A stretch of 64,000 nt of DNA from Pollutimonas sp035515055 (GTDB taxonomy: Bacteria; Pseudomonadota; Gammaproteobacteria; Burkholderiales; Burkholderiaceae_B): assembly GCA_035515055.1 (NCBI GenBank), contig DATJBV010000037.1, positions 69,303 through 133,302 of the forward strand. The letters are read 5' to 3'. Positions 7,805 to 15,037 of the stretch are shown here, in pieces (the stretch's first letter is position 1; each line of letters starts with the position of its first letter). Both the position numbers and the translations under genes were made by a program. The notes under the pieces were generated by a model. It saw only the letters and a program-made list of their open reading frames with translations. It did not search any database and was not told the origin of the DNA.

Positions 7805-7846
7805 AACAGGTGGGTTGTCGCAGGCGGCCCACCTGTTTGCTTTTTT
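7805..7846 (+). terminator. Intra-operon terminator between binding protein and permease
   Basis: CAGGTGGG (7807-7814) pairs with CCCACCTG (7828-7835) around a 13-base loop, with two further A-T pairs, and is followed by a T-rich tail (TTTGCTTTTTT). It lies 17 bases after the binding-protein stop codon and before the permease start. Partial read-through would give more binding protein than membrane complex. Confidence 0.8.
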
Positions 7847-7865
7847 GCTTACTCCTGGCTTGAAC

Positions 7866-8759
7866 ATGTCACTTTATTCGTTGTGGGGCGCGCTTGAAAT
7901 AGGGCTGATCTTTGGTCTGGTTGCGCTCGGTGTGCTTATTTCGTTCCGGTTGTTGCGCTTCCCCGACCTGACGGTGGACGGCAGCTTTCCTCTAGGGGGG
8001 GCCGTTGCCGCAACCTTGATCAGCGCTGGTATGGACCCGTTCAGTTCGACGCTAGCCGCAACGTTCGCCGGTGCCGTCGCGGGGATGATCACGGGGTGGC
8101 TCAACGTGAAGCTCAAGATCATGGACTTGCTGGCCAGTATCTTGATGATGATCGCGCTGTACTCCATTAATCTTCGCATCATGGGCAGGCCCAATGTACC
8201 GCTGATCTCCGAGCCCACCGTGTTCACCATGCTGCAGCCGGACGGAATCAACGACTACATCATGCGGCCGCTGATCCTGCTGGTGCTGATCATTGTCGTC
8301 AAGTTCGCCCTGGACTGGTACTTCTCCACCAAGACCGGATTGGCCATGCGCGCCACCGGTTCCAATCCTCGAATGGCGCGCTCCCAGGGCGTAGCGACGG
8401 GAACAATGTTGCTGGCCGGCATGGCCATCTCCAACGCCTTGTGTGCGCTGGCTGGCGCGCTGTTTGCGCAATCCCAGGGCGGCGCCGACATCTCCATGGG
8501 TATAGGAACGATCGTTATCGGCCTGGCTGCCGTCATCGTCGGCGAGAGCATCATGCCATCGCGAAAAATGATAATCGTGACGCTTGCGGTGATCGTTGGC
8601 GCGGTGCTCTACCGTTTCTTCATTGCGCTGGCCCTGAATGCCGACTTCATCGGTTTGAAGGCGCAAGATCTTAATCTGGTGACAGCCCTGCTGGTTACCG
8701 TGGCGCTGGTTATTCCGCTGCTCAAGCAACGCTTGCGCGGCAAAGGCGGGGTGCGCTGA
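7866..8759 (+). CDS. ABC transporter permease
   Basis: This 297-residue inner-membrane protein belongs to the LivH-like branched-chain permease family. It has about eight or nine hydrophobic segments and the signature FPDLTVDGSFPLGGAVAAT near the N-terminus, typical of permeases that pair with ABC_sub_bind proteins. A TTG at 7815 would give a longer frame, but that start sits inside the terminator loop, so ATG 7866 is preferred. The next gene, the ATPase, begins one base after its stop. Confidence 0.9.
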   Translation: MSLYSLWGALEIGLIFGLVALGVLISFRLLRFPDLTVDGSFPLGGAVAATLISAGMDPFSSTLAATFAGAVAGMITGWLNVKLKIMDLLASILMMIALYSINLRIMGRPNVPLISEPTVFTMLQPDGINDYIMRPLILLVLIIVVKFALDWYFSTKTGLAMRATGSNPRMARSQGVATGTMLLAGMAISNALCALAGALFAQSQGGADISMGIGTIVIGLAAVIVGESIMPSRKMIIVTLAVIVGAVLYRFFIALALNADFIGLKAQDLNLVTALLVTVALVIPLLKQRLRGKGGVR

Positions 8760-8760
8760 C

Positions 8761-9555
8761 ATGCTGAGCGCGAATAATCTGAATATTACGTTCAATGCGG
8801 GCACGGCCATCGAGACCAAGGCCTTGCGCGGCCTTTCGCTTACCATACCTGCCGGCCAGTTCGTCACGGTCATCGGGTCAAACGGCGCCGGCAAGTCCAC
8901 GCTATTGAATGCGGTCTCTGGCGATATTCCCGTCGACAACGGCGAAATCGTCATCAACGGCGAAGACGTGACCCGTCAGTCAGTGTGGGCGCGCGCCGGA
9001 CAGGTGGCACGGGTGTTCCAGGACCCCATGGCGGGGACGTGCGAAGACCTTACCATCGAAGAGAACATGGCGTTGGCCTATAGCCGCGGCGAAAAGCGCG
9101 GTCTGGGGCGAGCGCTGAAAGGCACTATGCGCGGCGAGTTCCGGGAAAGGCTGGCCACCCTGGGCCTGGGGCTGGAAAGCCGGCTGACCGATCGCATCGG
9201 CCTGTTGTCCGGCGGACAACGGCAAGCCGTAAGCCTTCTAATGGCTGCTTTACGGCCATCGCGCATTCTTTTGCTCGATGAGCACACGGCGGCGCTGGAT
9301 CCGCGCACGGCCCAGTTCGTGCTCGACTTGACACGCCGTATCGTTGCTGAAAACCGCCTCACGACCATGATGGTCACTCACAGCATGCGCCAGGCGCTCG
9401 ATGTCGGGGAGCGCACCGTCATGCTCCATCAGGGCAATGTGGTCCTCGACGTTTCGGGACCCGAGCGGCAAGGACTCGATGTGCCGGACTTATTGCATAT
9501 GTTCGAACGTGTACGCGGCGAACAGTTGTCGGACGACGGGCTGCTGCTGGGCTGA
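8761..9555 (+). CDS. ABC transporter ATP-binding protein
   Basis: This 264-residue ATPase drives the importer formed with the two genes upstream. It has the Walker A motif GSNGAGKSTLL, the signature LLSGGQRQAVSLLMA, Walker B ILLLDEHTAALDP, and the switch histidine in MVTHSM. The DEHTAALDP form is typical of ATPases paired with ABC_sub_bind systems. It starts one base after the permease stop and is probably translationally coupled to it. No further transporter gene follows. Confidence 0.93.
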   Translation: MLSANNLNITFNAGTAIETKALRGLSLTIPAGQFVTVIGSNGAGKSTLLNAVSGDIPVDNGEIVINGEDVTRQSVWARAGQVARVFQDPMAGTCEDLTIEENMALAYSRGEKRGLGRALKGTMRGEFRERLATLGLGLESRLTDRIGLLSGGQRQAVSLLMAALRPSRILLLDEHTAALDPRTAQFVLDLTRRIVAENRLTTMMVTHSMRQALDVGERTVMLHQGNVVLDVSGPERQGLDVPDLLHMFERVRGEQLSDDGLLLG

Positions 9556-9611
9556 TCGTCTCTGGGCACGGTAATTGCGGGCAAGTCGTATTCTGACTTC
9601 GTTCCGCGCCT

Positions 9612-10373
9612 ATGACTGTCCACGTTGCCCCCGTAACCCTGAAGATCCTGACGGTAAACACCCATAAGGGGTTCACCGCATTCAACAGGCGATTCATCCT
9701 GCATGAATTACGCGATGCAATCAGGGCAACTCACGCCGATATTGTTTTCCTGCAGGAAGTTCAGGGGGCGCATCATAATCACGCCCTGCGGCTGGCGCGC
9801 TGGCCCGCCGTCAGCCAGTACGAATTTCTGGCCGACACTATATGGAAAGACTTCGCCTACGGTCGCAATGCCGTCTATCCGCACGGTCATCATGGCAACG
9901 CCTTGTTGTCCAAGTTTCCCATCACCAGCTACGACAACCTGGATATTTCCCAGGGCAAGCACGAAAAACGCGGGATGTTGCATTGCATCCTGCACGCTCC
10001 CGGTATCGGCGATATCCATGCGGTGTGCGTTCATCTAGGCTTGCATGAACGCCATCGCAGCAAGCAGCTGGCGACTCTATGCCGCTTGATACACAACGAG
10101 ATTCCCGACGATGCGCCTTTAGTTGTCGCAGGCGATTTCAACGACTGGCGGTTGTGCGGCCACCAGACGCTGACGAGCGATTGTGGCTTGAAAGAGGTGC
10201 ATAGCGAACGGCATGGCCGCGCCGCCAGGACCTTTCCCGCTCGCTTCCCCATTTTACGGCTCGACCGCATCTACGTCCGCGGCATGTCGACATTCGGTCC
10301 GATCGCGTTGGCGGCGCGGCCCTGGATGCATTTGTCCGACCATGCACCGCTGGCGGCAAAGGTGGCCATATGA
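9612..10373 (+). CDS. ybhP: Endonuclease/exonuclease/phosphatase family protein (YbhP-like)
   Basis: This 253-residue protein belongs to the endonuclease/exonuclease/phosphatase superfamily. Metal-binding and catalytic motifs are visible: NTHKG, LQEVQG, AGDFNDWR and the C-terminal SDHAPLAAK. Its place before clsB and ybhN copies the E. coli ybhP-ybhO-ybhN order, which supports the YbhP assignment. The substrate is unknown; the lipid context suggests a phosphodiester in lipid metabolism rather than DNA, but that is inference. It overlaps clsB by four bases (ATGA). Confidence 0.82.
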   Translation: MTVHVAPVTLKILTVNTHKGFTAFNRRFILHELRDAIRATHADIVFLQEVQGAHHNHALRLARWPAVSQYEFLADTIWKDFAYGRNAVYPHGHHGNALLSKFPITSYDNLDISQGKHEKRGMLHCILHAPGIGDIHAVCVHLGLHERHRSKQLATLCRLIHNEIPDDAPLVVAGDFNDWRLCGHQTLTSDCGLKEVHSERHGRAARTFPARFPILRLDRIYVRGMSTFGPIALAARPWMHLSDHAPLAAKVAI

Positions 10374-11581
10374 CGATTAAGTGGACCACAGGGAATTCGG
10401 TGCGTTTGCTGGAAAACGGCGAAGAGTTCTTCCCGTCGGTATTCGAGGCGATCGAAGCGGCGTCCTCGAGCGTCATTATCGAAACGTTCATTCTCTTCGA
10501 AGATAAGGTGGGCAAGGAACTGCACCGGGTATTGCTCGATGCGGCGGGGCGCGGCGTGCGCATCGACGTTACTGTGGACGGCTATGGCTCGGCGGACCTC
10601 ACTCCCGAGTTTATACACGCACTCACATCGGCTGGGGTGGGCTTTCATGTTTTCGATCCGCGCCCCAGGCGCTTTGGGCTGCGCACCAATTTGTTCAGGC
10701 GCATGCACCGGAAGATTGTGGTCGTGGATGCGGCGCTTGCCTTCGTGGGCGGCATAAACTTCAGCGCGGATCATCTGGCCGATTTCGGTCCCACGGCCAA
10801 GCAAGACTACGCCATATCCATACGCGGACCGCTGGTGAACGAAATCGCCCGATTTGCGGTGGACGCGCTTGCCCCGGTGCGCCCGCGTTTCTCTTGGAGA
10901 CGCCTTGCCAGGCGCAAGTTGCCACCCACGGCGGGCCCAGGGGAAAGCACAGCTGCGCTAGTCGTGCGCGACAATGACAAGCACACGGACGACATCGAAA
11001 CCCACTACCGGATAGGCATGCGGGCGGCTCGGCACGATATTACGATAGCCAACGCCTATTTCTTTCCGGGTTACCGATTTCTAAGGGATTTGCGCAAGGC
11101 CGCGCAGCGCGGCGTGCGCGTGCGCTTGATATTGCAGGGCGAACCCGATATGGCCGTGGCTCGCTTCGTGGCAACGATGCTGTACGACTATTTGCTATCG
11201 GCGGGCGTGCAGATTTACGAATACTGCGAACGGCCGCTGCACGGCAAAGTGGCTACAGTCGACGGGATGTGGTCCACCGTTGGCTCCAGCAATCTCGATC
11301 CGCTGAGCCTTGCTCTGAATCTGGAAGCCAACGTCATCATTCACGATCGGGTCTTCAGTCACTATCTGCAGCAACGTCTTGAGACGTTGATCGAAAGGCA
11401 TTGCAAGTTGATGGAACGGGCAACGCCGCCTCGCCGCAAGCTGCAGCGCGTCCTTCTGGGTGTATTCGTGTTTCACTTCCTGCGTCGCTTTCCATCGTGG
11501 GCGGGATGGCTTCCTGCGCGCAAGCCGCAATTGCTGTCGATGGCGCCGGGCGCGGAGCGTCTGCCGGAGGGCAAGCCATGA
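10370..11581 (+). CDS. clsB: Cardiolipin synthase B, phospholipase D family
   Basis: This 403-residue enzyme makes cardiolipin, or related anionic lipids, by transferring phosphatidyl groups. It has the two HKD motifs of the phospholipase D superfamily: HRKIVVVDAALAFVGG (His113) and HGKVATVDGMWSTVGSSN (His291). It lacks the N-terminal transmembrane helices of ClsA, which fits ClsB (E. coli YbhO, 413 aa). It overlaps ybhP upstream and ybhN downstream by four bases each, so the three are one translationally coupled operon. Confidence 0.9.
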   Translation: MTIKWTTGNSVRLLENGEEFFPSVFEAIEAASSSVIIETFILFEDKVGKELHRVLLDAAGRGVRIDVTVDGYGSADLTPEFIHALTSAGVGFHVFDPRPRRFGLRTNLFRRMHRKIVVVDAALAFVGGINFSADHLADFGPTAKQDYAISIRGPLVNEIARFAVDALAPVRPRFSWRRLARRKLPPTAGPGESTAALVVRDNDKHTDDIETHYRIGMRAARHDITIANAYFFPGYRFLRDLRKAAQRGVRVRLILQGEPDMAVARFVATMLYDYLLSAGVQIYEYCERPLHGKVATVDGMWSTVGSSNLDPLSLALNLEANVIIHDRVFSHYLQQRLETLIERHCKLMERATPPRRKLQRVLLGVFVFHFLRRFPSWAGWLPARKPQLLSMAPGAERLPEGKP

Positions 11582-12561
11582 CTGCGACATCCTGGAGTCG
11601 TATCCGGCATTGGTTCGCCTCCCATTGGCATACTATTCGGCAAGTCTTGACCGCTGCTTTCATCCTGCTGGTCGTCGTGCTGCTAGGAATGGCGGCCGTA
11701 CGGGTGGAGTGGGGCGAAGTCGTTTCTGCAATCCAGGGCCTGCCCGCGCGCGCGTTGTGGATCGCCGCCGGTCTTGCGGCGCTAAGCTATGCGGTATACA
11801 GCACCTTCGATGTGCTGGGCAAGTGGTACACCGGACACGGGTTGGCGTGGTGGCGTTGCATGATGGTGGGCTTCATCAGCTACGCGTTCACCATGAGCCT
11901 TGGCGCGCCGGTGGGCGGTCTTGGTTTGCGCCTGCGACTATATAGCAAGCAAAATCTCCAGCCGGCCGACATCATGCGGATCCTGGGTCTTAGCCTGACC
12001 ACCAACTGGGTCGGCTATCTGTTTCTGGCGGGCATTGTTTTCGCGATGGGCGTAGTCAGGCTACCCGTTGAATGGAAGCTGGACAGCGGTCCGCTACGGG
12101 TCATCGGCGTGGTCATGGTCTTGACGGGCATTGCGTATTTATTGCTATGCGCCTTTTCCAAAACACGCTCCTGGACCATCAGGGGCCATGAGATTGAACT
12201 CCCATCGTTTGGCTTGGCTGCCATCCAGGTTTCGATTGCCATCGTCAATTGGGCGCTCATCGCTGCGGTGATTTATGTGCTATTCCAGCAAAAGGTGGAT
12301 TATTTGGTCGTATTGGCCACCTTGCTTATCAGCGCCATTGCCGGTGCACTGGCGCACATCCCCGGAGGGCTGGGCGTCATAGAAGCCGTGTTTGTCGCGC
12401 TGCTGGCCGGATCCATGGCCCGGGGCGAAATAATTGGCGCCTTGCTGGTGTATCGGGCCATTTATTATCTGGGCCCGTTATTGATTGCCGGCGGCTGGTA
12501 CTTGGGGGTGGAGGCCAAGATGGACAATCCGCGGGACAATGTGAAAGCGCAGCCGAGATAG
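11578..12561 (+). CDS. ybhN: YbhN/UPF0104 family membrane protein (lysylphosphatidylglycerol synthase TM-like)
   Basis: This 327-residue inner-membrane protein has about eight hydrophobic segments and matches the LPG_synthase_TM/UPF0104 family. The family includes the membrane half of MprF, which flips aminoacylated lipids, so a lipid-handling role beside clsB is plausible. Motifs such as LGAPVGGLGLRLRLY and HIPGGLGVIEAVFVALL are typical. The frame is open further upstream, but the ATG at 11578 overlaps the clsB stop (ATGA) and has a GGAGG site, so it is the likely start. The exact function is not established. Confidence 0.87.
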   Translation: MTATSWSRIRHWFASHWHTIRQVLTAAFILLVVVLLGMAAVRVEWGEVVSAIQGLPARALWIAAGLAALSYAVYSTFDVLGKWYTGHGLAWWRCMMVGFISYAFTMSLGAPVGGLGLRLRLYSKQNLQPADIMRILGLSLTTNWVGYLFLAGIVFAMGVVRLPVEWKLDSGPLRVIGVVMVLTGIAYLLLCAFSKTRSWTIRGHEIELPSFGLAAIQVSIAIVNWALIAAVIYVLFQQKVDYLVVLATLLISAIAGALAHIPGGLGVIEAVFVALLAGSMARGEIIGALLVYRAIYYLGPLLIAGGWYLGVEAKMDNPRDNVKAQPR

Positions 12562-12586
12562 CATGCCGCCTTCGCCGGCGGCATGC
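12561..12586 (+). terminator. Stem-loop after ybhN
   Basis: GCATGCCGCC (12561-12570) pairs perfectly with GGCGGCATGC (12577-12586) around a six-base loop, directly at the ybhN stop. Only a weak T-containing tail follows, so termination may be partial or the stem may mainly protect the ybhP-clsB-ybhN transcript end. Confidence 0.5.
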
Positions 12587-12644
12587 GGATTGCTTCCAGG
12601 TAAATCCGCCGTGGGGCGTGGCGCAAGTTCAAGAGGAAAGCATT

Positions 12645-13244
12645 ATGTCGCTTATCGTAGCTGCTCGTTTCGAGACTTTCGATGCCGCTGAAAAGGCGGC
12701 GTCCGCACTCGCCCGGGCGGGCGTTGCGCCAGATGCGCTACATACTTTTTTCGTCAATCCCGCCGGGGCCCATGATCGATACCCCGTGGGAGGTGACAGG
12801 GCGGCCGATCCGCAAGCGAAGGGTGCGCCTTTTGGCGCCGTTGGCGGCGCGGCGGCGGTTGGTATAGTAGGTGCTTTGGTCGGGGGTGTCATCGCATTCA
12901 CGTTTGCCGATTCGATGCTGCCTATCGTCGCTGGGGCGGGTGTGGGTGCCTATATTGGCTCGCTGGCCGGCGCGGTGCATTCGCTGGGCGGGAAAAAGCA
13001 GATCGATCATTCCAGGCACCGTCAAGGCCCTCGGGTCCCGGCCGAGGAGATTCAGGAGGGTCAAGGGCATCCATCCGGCGTCATGCTTGCGGTGCATACG
13101 TCGCCGGAGCACGAGAAGCACATTGCGGCAATTTTGCGGGACAACGGCGGCACTGCCGTGGAAAGGGCCCAGGGGCGATGGCGCGATGGAAAATGGGAAG
13201 ACTTCGATCCGCTGGCGGATCCGGAGTTGGAACAGCGTTTCTGA
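12645..13244 (+). CDS. Glycine-zipper protein of unknown function
   Basis: This 199-residue protein has three parts. The N-terminal 40 residues (MSLIVAARFETFDAAEKAA) look like a small alpha/beta domain, as in general-stress DUF1269-like proteins. The middle (about 60-110) is a Gly/Ala-rich hydrophobic hairpin with glycine-zipper spacing (GAVGGAAAVGIVGALVGGV). The C-terminal part has a second alpha/beta-like segment (VMLAVHTSPEHEKHIAAIL) and an acidic tail. A strong AGAGGAAAG site supports ATG 12645. The role is unknown; membrane association or oligomerisation through the glycine zipper is likely. It ends exactly where the convergent BON gene ends. Confidence 0.75.
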   Translation: MSLIVAARFETFDAAEKAASALARAGVAPDALHTFFVNPAGAHDRYPVGGDRAADPQAKGAPFGAVGGAAAVGIVGALVGGVIAFTFADSMLPIVAGAGVGAYIGSLAGAVHSLGGKKQIDHSRHRQGPRVPAEEIQEGQGHPSGVMLAVHTSPEHEKHIAAILRDNGGTAVERAQGRWRDGKWEDFDPLADPELEQRF

Positions 13245-13562
13245 TTACTGCCCGGGCGGCACGCGGATATCGAATTCCACGCGCTTGACGCCAGGAACCT
13301 GCCGCGCCGCCTGAACGGCGTTGCGGGCGGCGACTTGATTGGCGGCGGTGCCCCGCAAGTTCACCACGCCATCGGTTGTATCAACCTCCATGGTGGGTGG
13401 ATGCACGCCGGGAACGGCGACGACTGCGGCCTGGACATTGGTGGTGATCGAGGCGTCGTCTGTTCGCATGGCATTTCCCGGAGGGTTGGGATTGCCGGCA
13501 CAGGCGGATAACGACAGTAGGGCAACAAGAAACAAGATGCAGCGTAGGCAGTATGTGAGCAT
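13245..13562 (-). CDS. BON-domain lipoprotein
   Basis: This 105-residue protein has a lipoprotein signal peptide ending in the lipobox LSAC (Cys21) and then a single BON domain (about residues 35-102; SITTNVQAAV and GVVNLRGTAANQVAARNAV). BON domains bind phospholipid or outer-membrane components in OsmY/DolP-type proteins. It is shorter than DolP, which has two BON domains. The stop codon abuts that of the glycine-zipper gene with no gap. It diverges from the RND efflux operon across a 230-base gap. Confidence 0.85.
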   Translation of the reverse strand: MLTYCLRCILFLVALLSLSACAGNPNPPGNAMRTDDASITTNVQAAVVAVPGVHPPTMEVDTTDGVVNLRGTAANQVAARNAVQAARQVPGVKRVEFDIRVPPGQ

Positions 13563-13792
13563 GGCGAGGTCCTTGAATCAATAGTGGAAGCGCCCATTGC
13601 GCCCTCGATGTGGCTAGCAAGCTCCATGCCGCCGGCCCTCAAAAAATATTCGGGTTTGACGATGCATGAAATGCGATCTCATCGTATTTGGAGTGATCGT
13701 TTCGACTTATACTCTCGGTTTACCAAAACCAAAAAACCCAAACGGTTACACACGTGTCTGCATTGCCCGGCATGCTGTACAGGAGCTTTTGA
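13563..13792. other. Intergenic region between BON lipoprotein gene and RND operon
   Basis: This 230-base gap must carry the divergent promoters. It holds an inverted repeat ACGATG-N15-CATCGT (13659-13685) around a TTGACG sequence, and a TATACT (13709-13714) that could be a -10 element for the efflux operon without a convincing -35. No TetR-type repressor gene, the usual neighbour of such efflux operons, is present here. I see no coding frame of note. Confidence 0.4.
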
Positions 13793-15025
13793 ATGTCGAA
13801 TCTTCGTCTGCCCTCGGGGCGACAAGTCCGAGCGGTTCTTTTTTCATCAATGGTTCTACTCGCGGCATGCGGCGAAAAGTCGCCTCAGGCAGGGCCCGGC
13901 GAAATGAAAGTACCCGTTGGCATAATTACAGTGCAGCCAACGCCTACAGAACTGACGGTCGAGCTCCCCGGACGCGTCGAAGCCATCAAGGATGCACAAA
14001 TCCGGGCCCGGGTCACAGGCATCGTTACCGAGATCAACTTCAAGCAAGGCTCCGATGTGAAGGCGGGGCAGTTGTTGTTTACGATCGATCCCGCGCCGTA
14101 TCGCGCGGTTCGCGCGCAAGCGGCAGCCCAGCTTGAACGTGCCCAGGCGGATGCGAAAAGCGCGCGCTTGTTGGCGGAACGCTATGCCAAGCTGATCAAG
14201 GCCAATGCGGTTAGCCGTCAGGAATACGACAATGCCACGGCAGCCGCGGGGCAGGCCGACGCCGCCATTGCCGGTGCGCGTGCCGCACTCCAGGCGGCCG
14301 ACATCGACCTGGGCTATACCAAGGTCGTGTCGCCCATAGCCGGACGCATCGGGAAATCGTTGGTGACCGAAGGCGCATTGGTCAGTGCGAGCGCCGCCAC
14401 CCAGATGGCCGCGGTGCAGCAAATCGACCGTGTCTATGTCGACCTTACCCGCTCCACCTCCGAGCTTTCTCAATTGCGGCGCGCCTTTGCCAGCGGCGCA
14501 CTCGAGCAAGTCAGCGCGGGAGCCGCGAAAGCGCACGTCGTGCTGGAAGATGGTTCCGACTACGAGCAGCCCGGTGAACTCCTCTTTTCCGGCGTCACTG
14601 TCGACCCAACCACCGGTCAAGTCAACTTGCGGGCCGAATTTCCCAATCCCGACCAGATACTGCTGCCCGGCATGTATGTGCGGGTACGCCTGCAGCAAGG
14701 CGTAGATGAAAAGGCATTGCTGGTTCCTCAGCAGGCGCTGCAGCGCACGCCCGACGGACGCAGCAGCCTTATGGTCGTCAAGGAAGGCAAGGTCCAGGTC
14801 GTCCCAGCCACGCTGGGGGCTGCCGTCAATGGCCAATGGATCATTGCGCAAGGCTTGACACCTGGCGATGTGGTCGTCGTCGAGGGCTTCCAGAAACTGC
14901 GGCCCGGGGCGGCAGTGCAGGGCATTCCCTGGACGCCCAAGGGGCAGAGCTCGGCACAGGCGCCCGCGGCGGCCGCCCCAGACGCTAAAGAAGCTTCCAC
15001 CGATAAGCCAGTTTCAGCAGATTAA
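13793..15025 (+). CDS. RND efflux periplasmic adaptor (AcrA/MexA family) lipoprotein
   Basis: This 410-residue protein links the inner-membrane pump to the outer-membrane channel. It has a lipoprotein signal with the lipobox LAAC (Cys26), a biotinyl-lipoyl-like barrel (DAQIRARVTGIVTEINFKQG), an alpha-hairpin rich in Ala/Gln/Lys (about 100-165), and a membrane-proximal domain. The C-terminus is an Ala/Pro-rich tail. The RND pump gene follows after 12 bases. It matches the adaptors of AcrAB/MexAB-type tripartite pumps. Confidence 0.93.
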   Translation: MSNLRLPSGRQVRAVLFSSMVLLAACGEKSPQAGPGEMKVPVGIITVQPTPTELTVELPGRVEAIKDAQIRARVTGIVTEINFKQGSDVKAGQLLFTIDPAPYRAVRAQAAAQLERAQADAKSARLLAERYAKLIKANAVSRQEYDNATAAAGQADAAIAGARAALQAADIDLGYTKVVSPIAGRIGKSLVTEGALVSASAATQMAAVQQIDRVYVDLTRSTSELSQLRRAFASGALEQVSAGAAKAHVVLEDGSDYEQPGELLFSGVTVDPTTGQVNLRAEFPNPDQILLPGMYVRVRLQQGVDEKALLVPQQALQRTPDGRSSLMVVKEGKVQVVPATLGAAVNGQWIIAQGLTPGDVVVVEGFQKLRPGAAVQGIPWTPKGQSSAQAPAAAAPDAKEASTDKPVSAD

Positions 15026-15037
15026 GAGTGAGCAAGC

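Noticed and set aside
13563..13792. A hidden TetR/AcrR repressor gene upstream of the RND operon
   Set aside because: No frame of useful length with a helix-turn-helix is present in the gap; short frames there are in the wrong places for a repressor.
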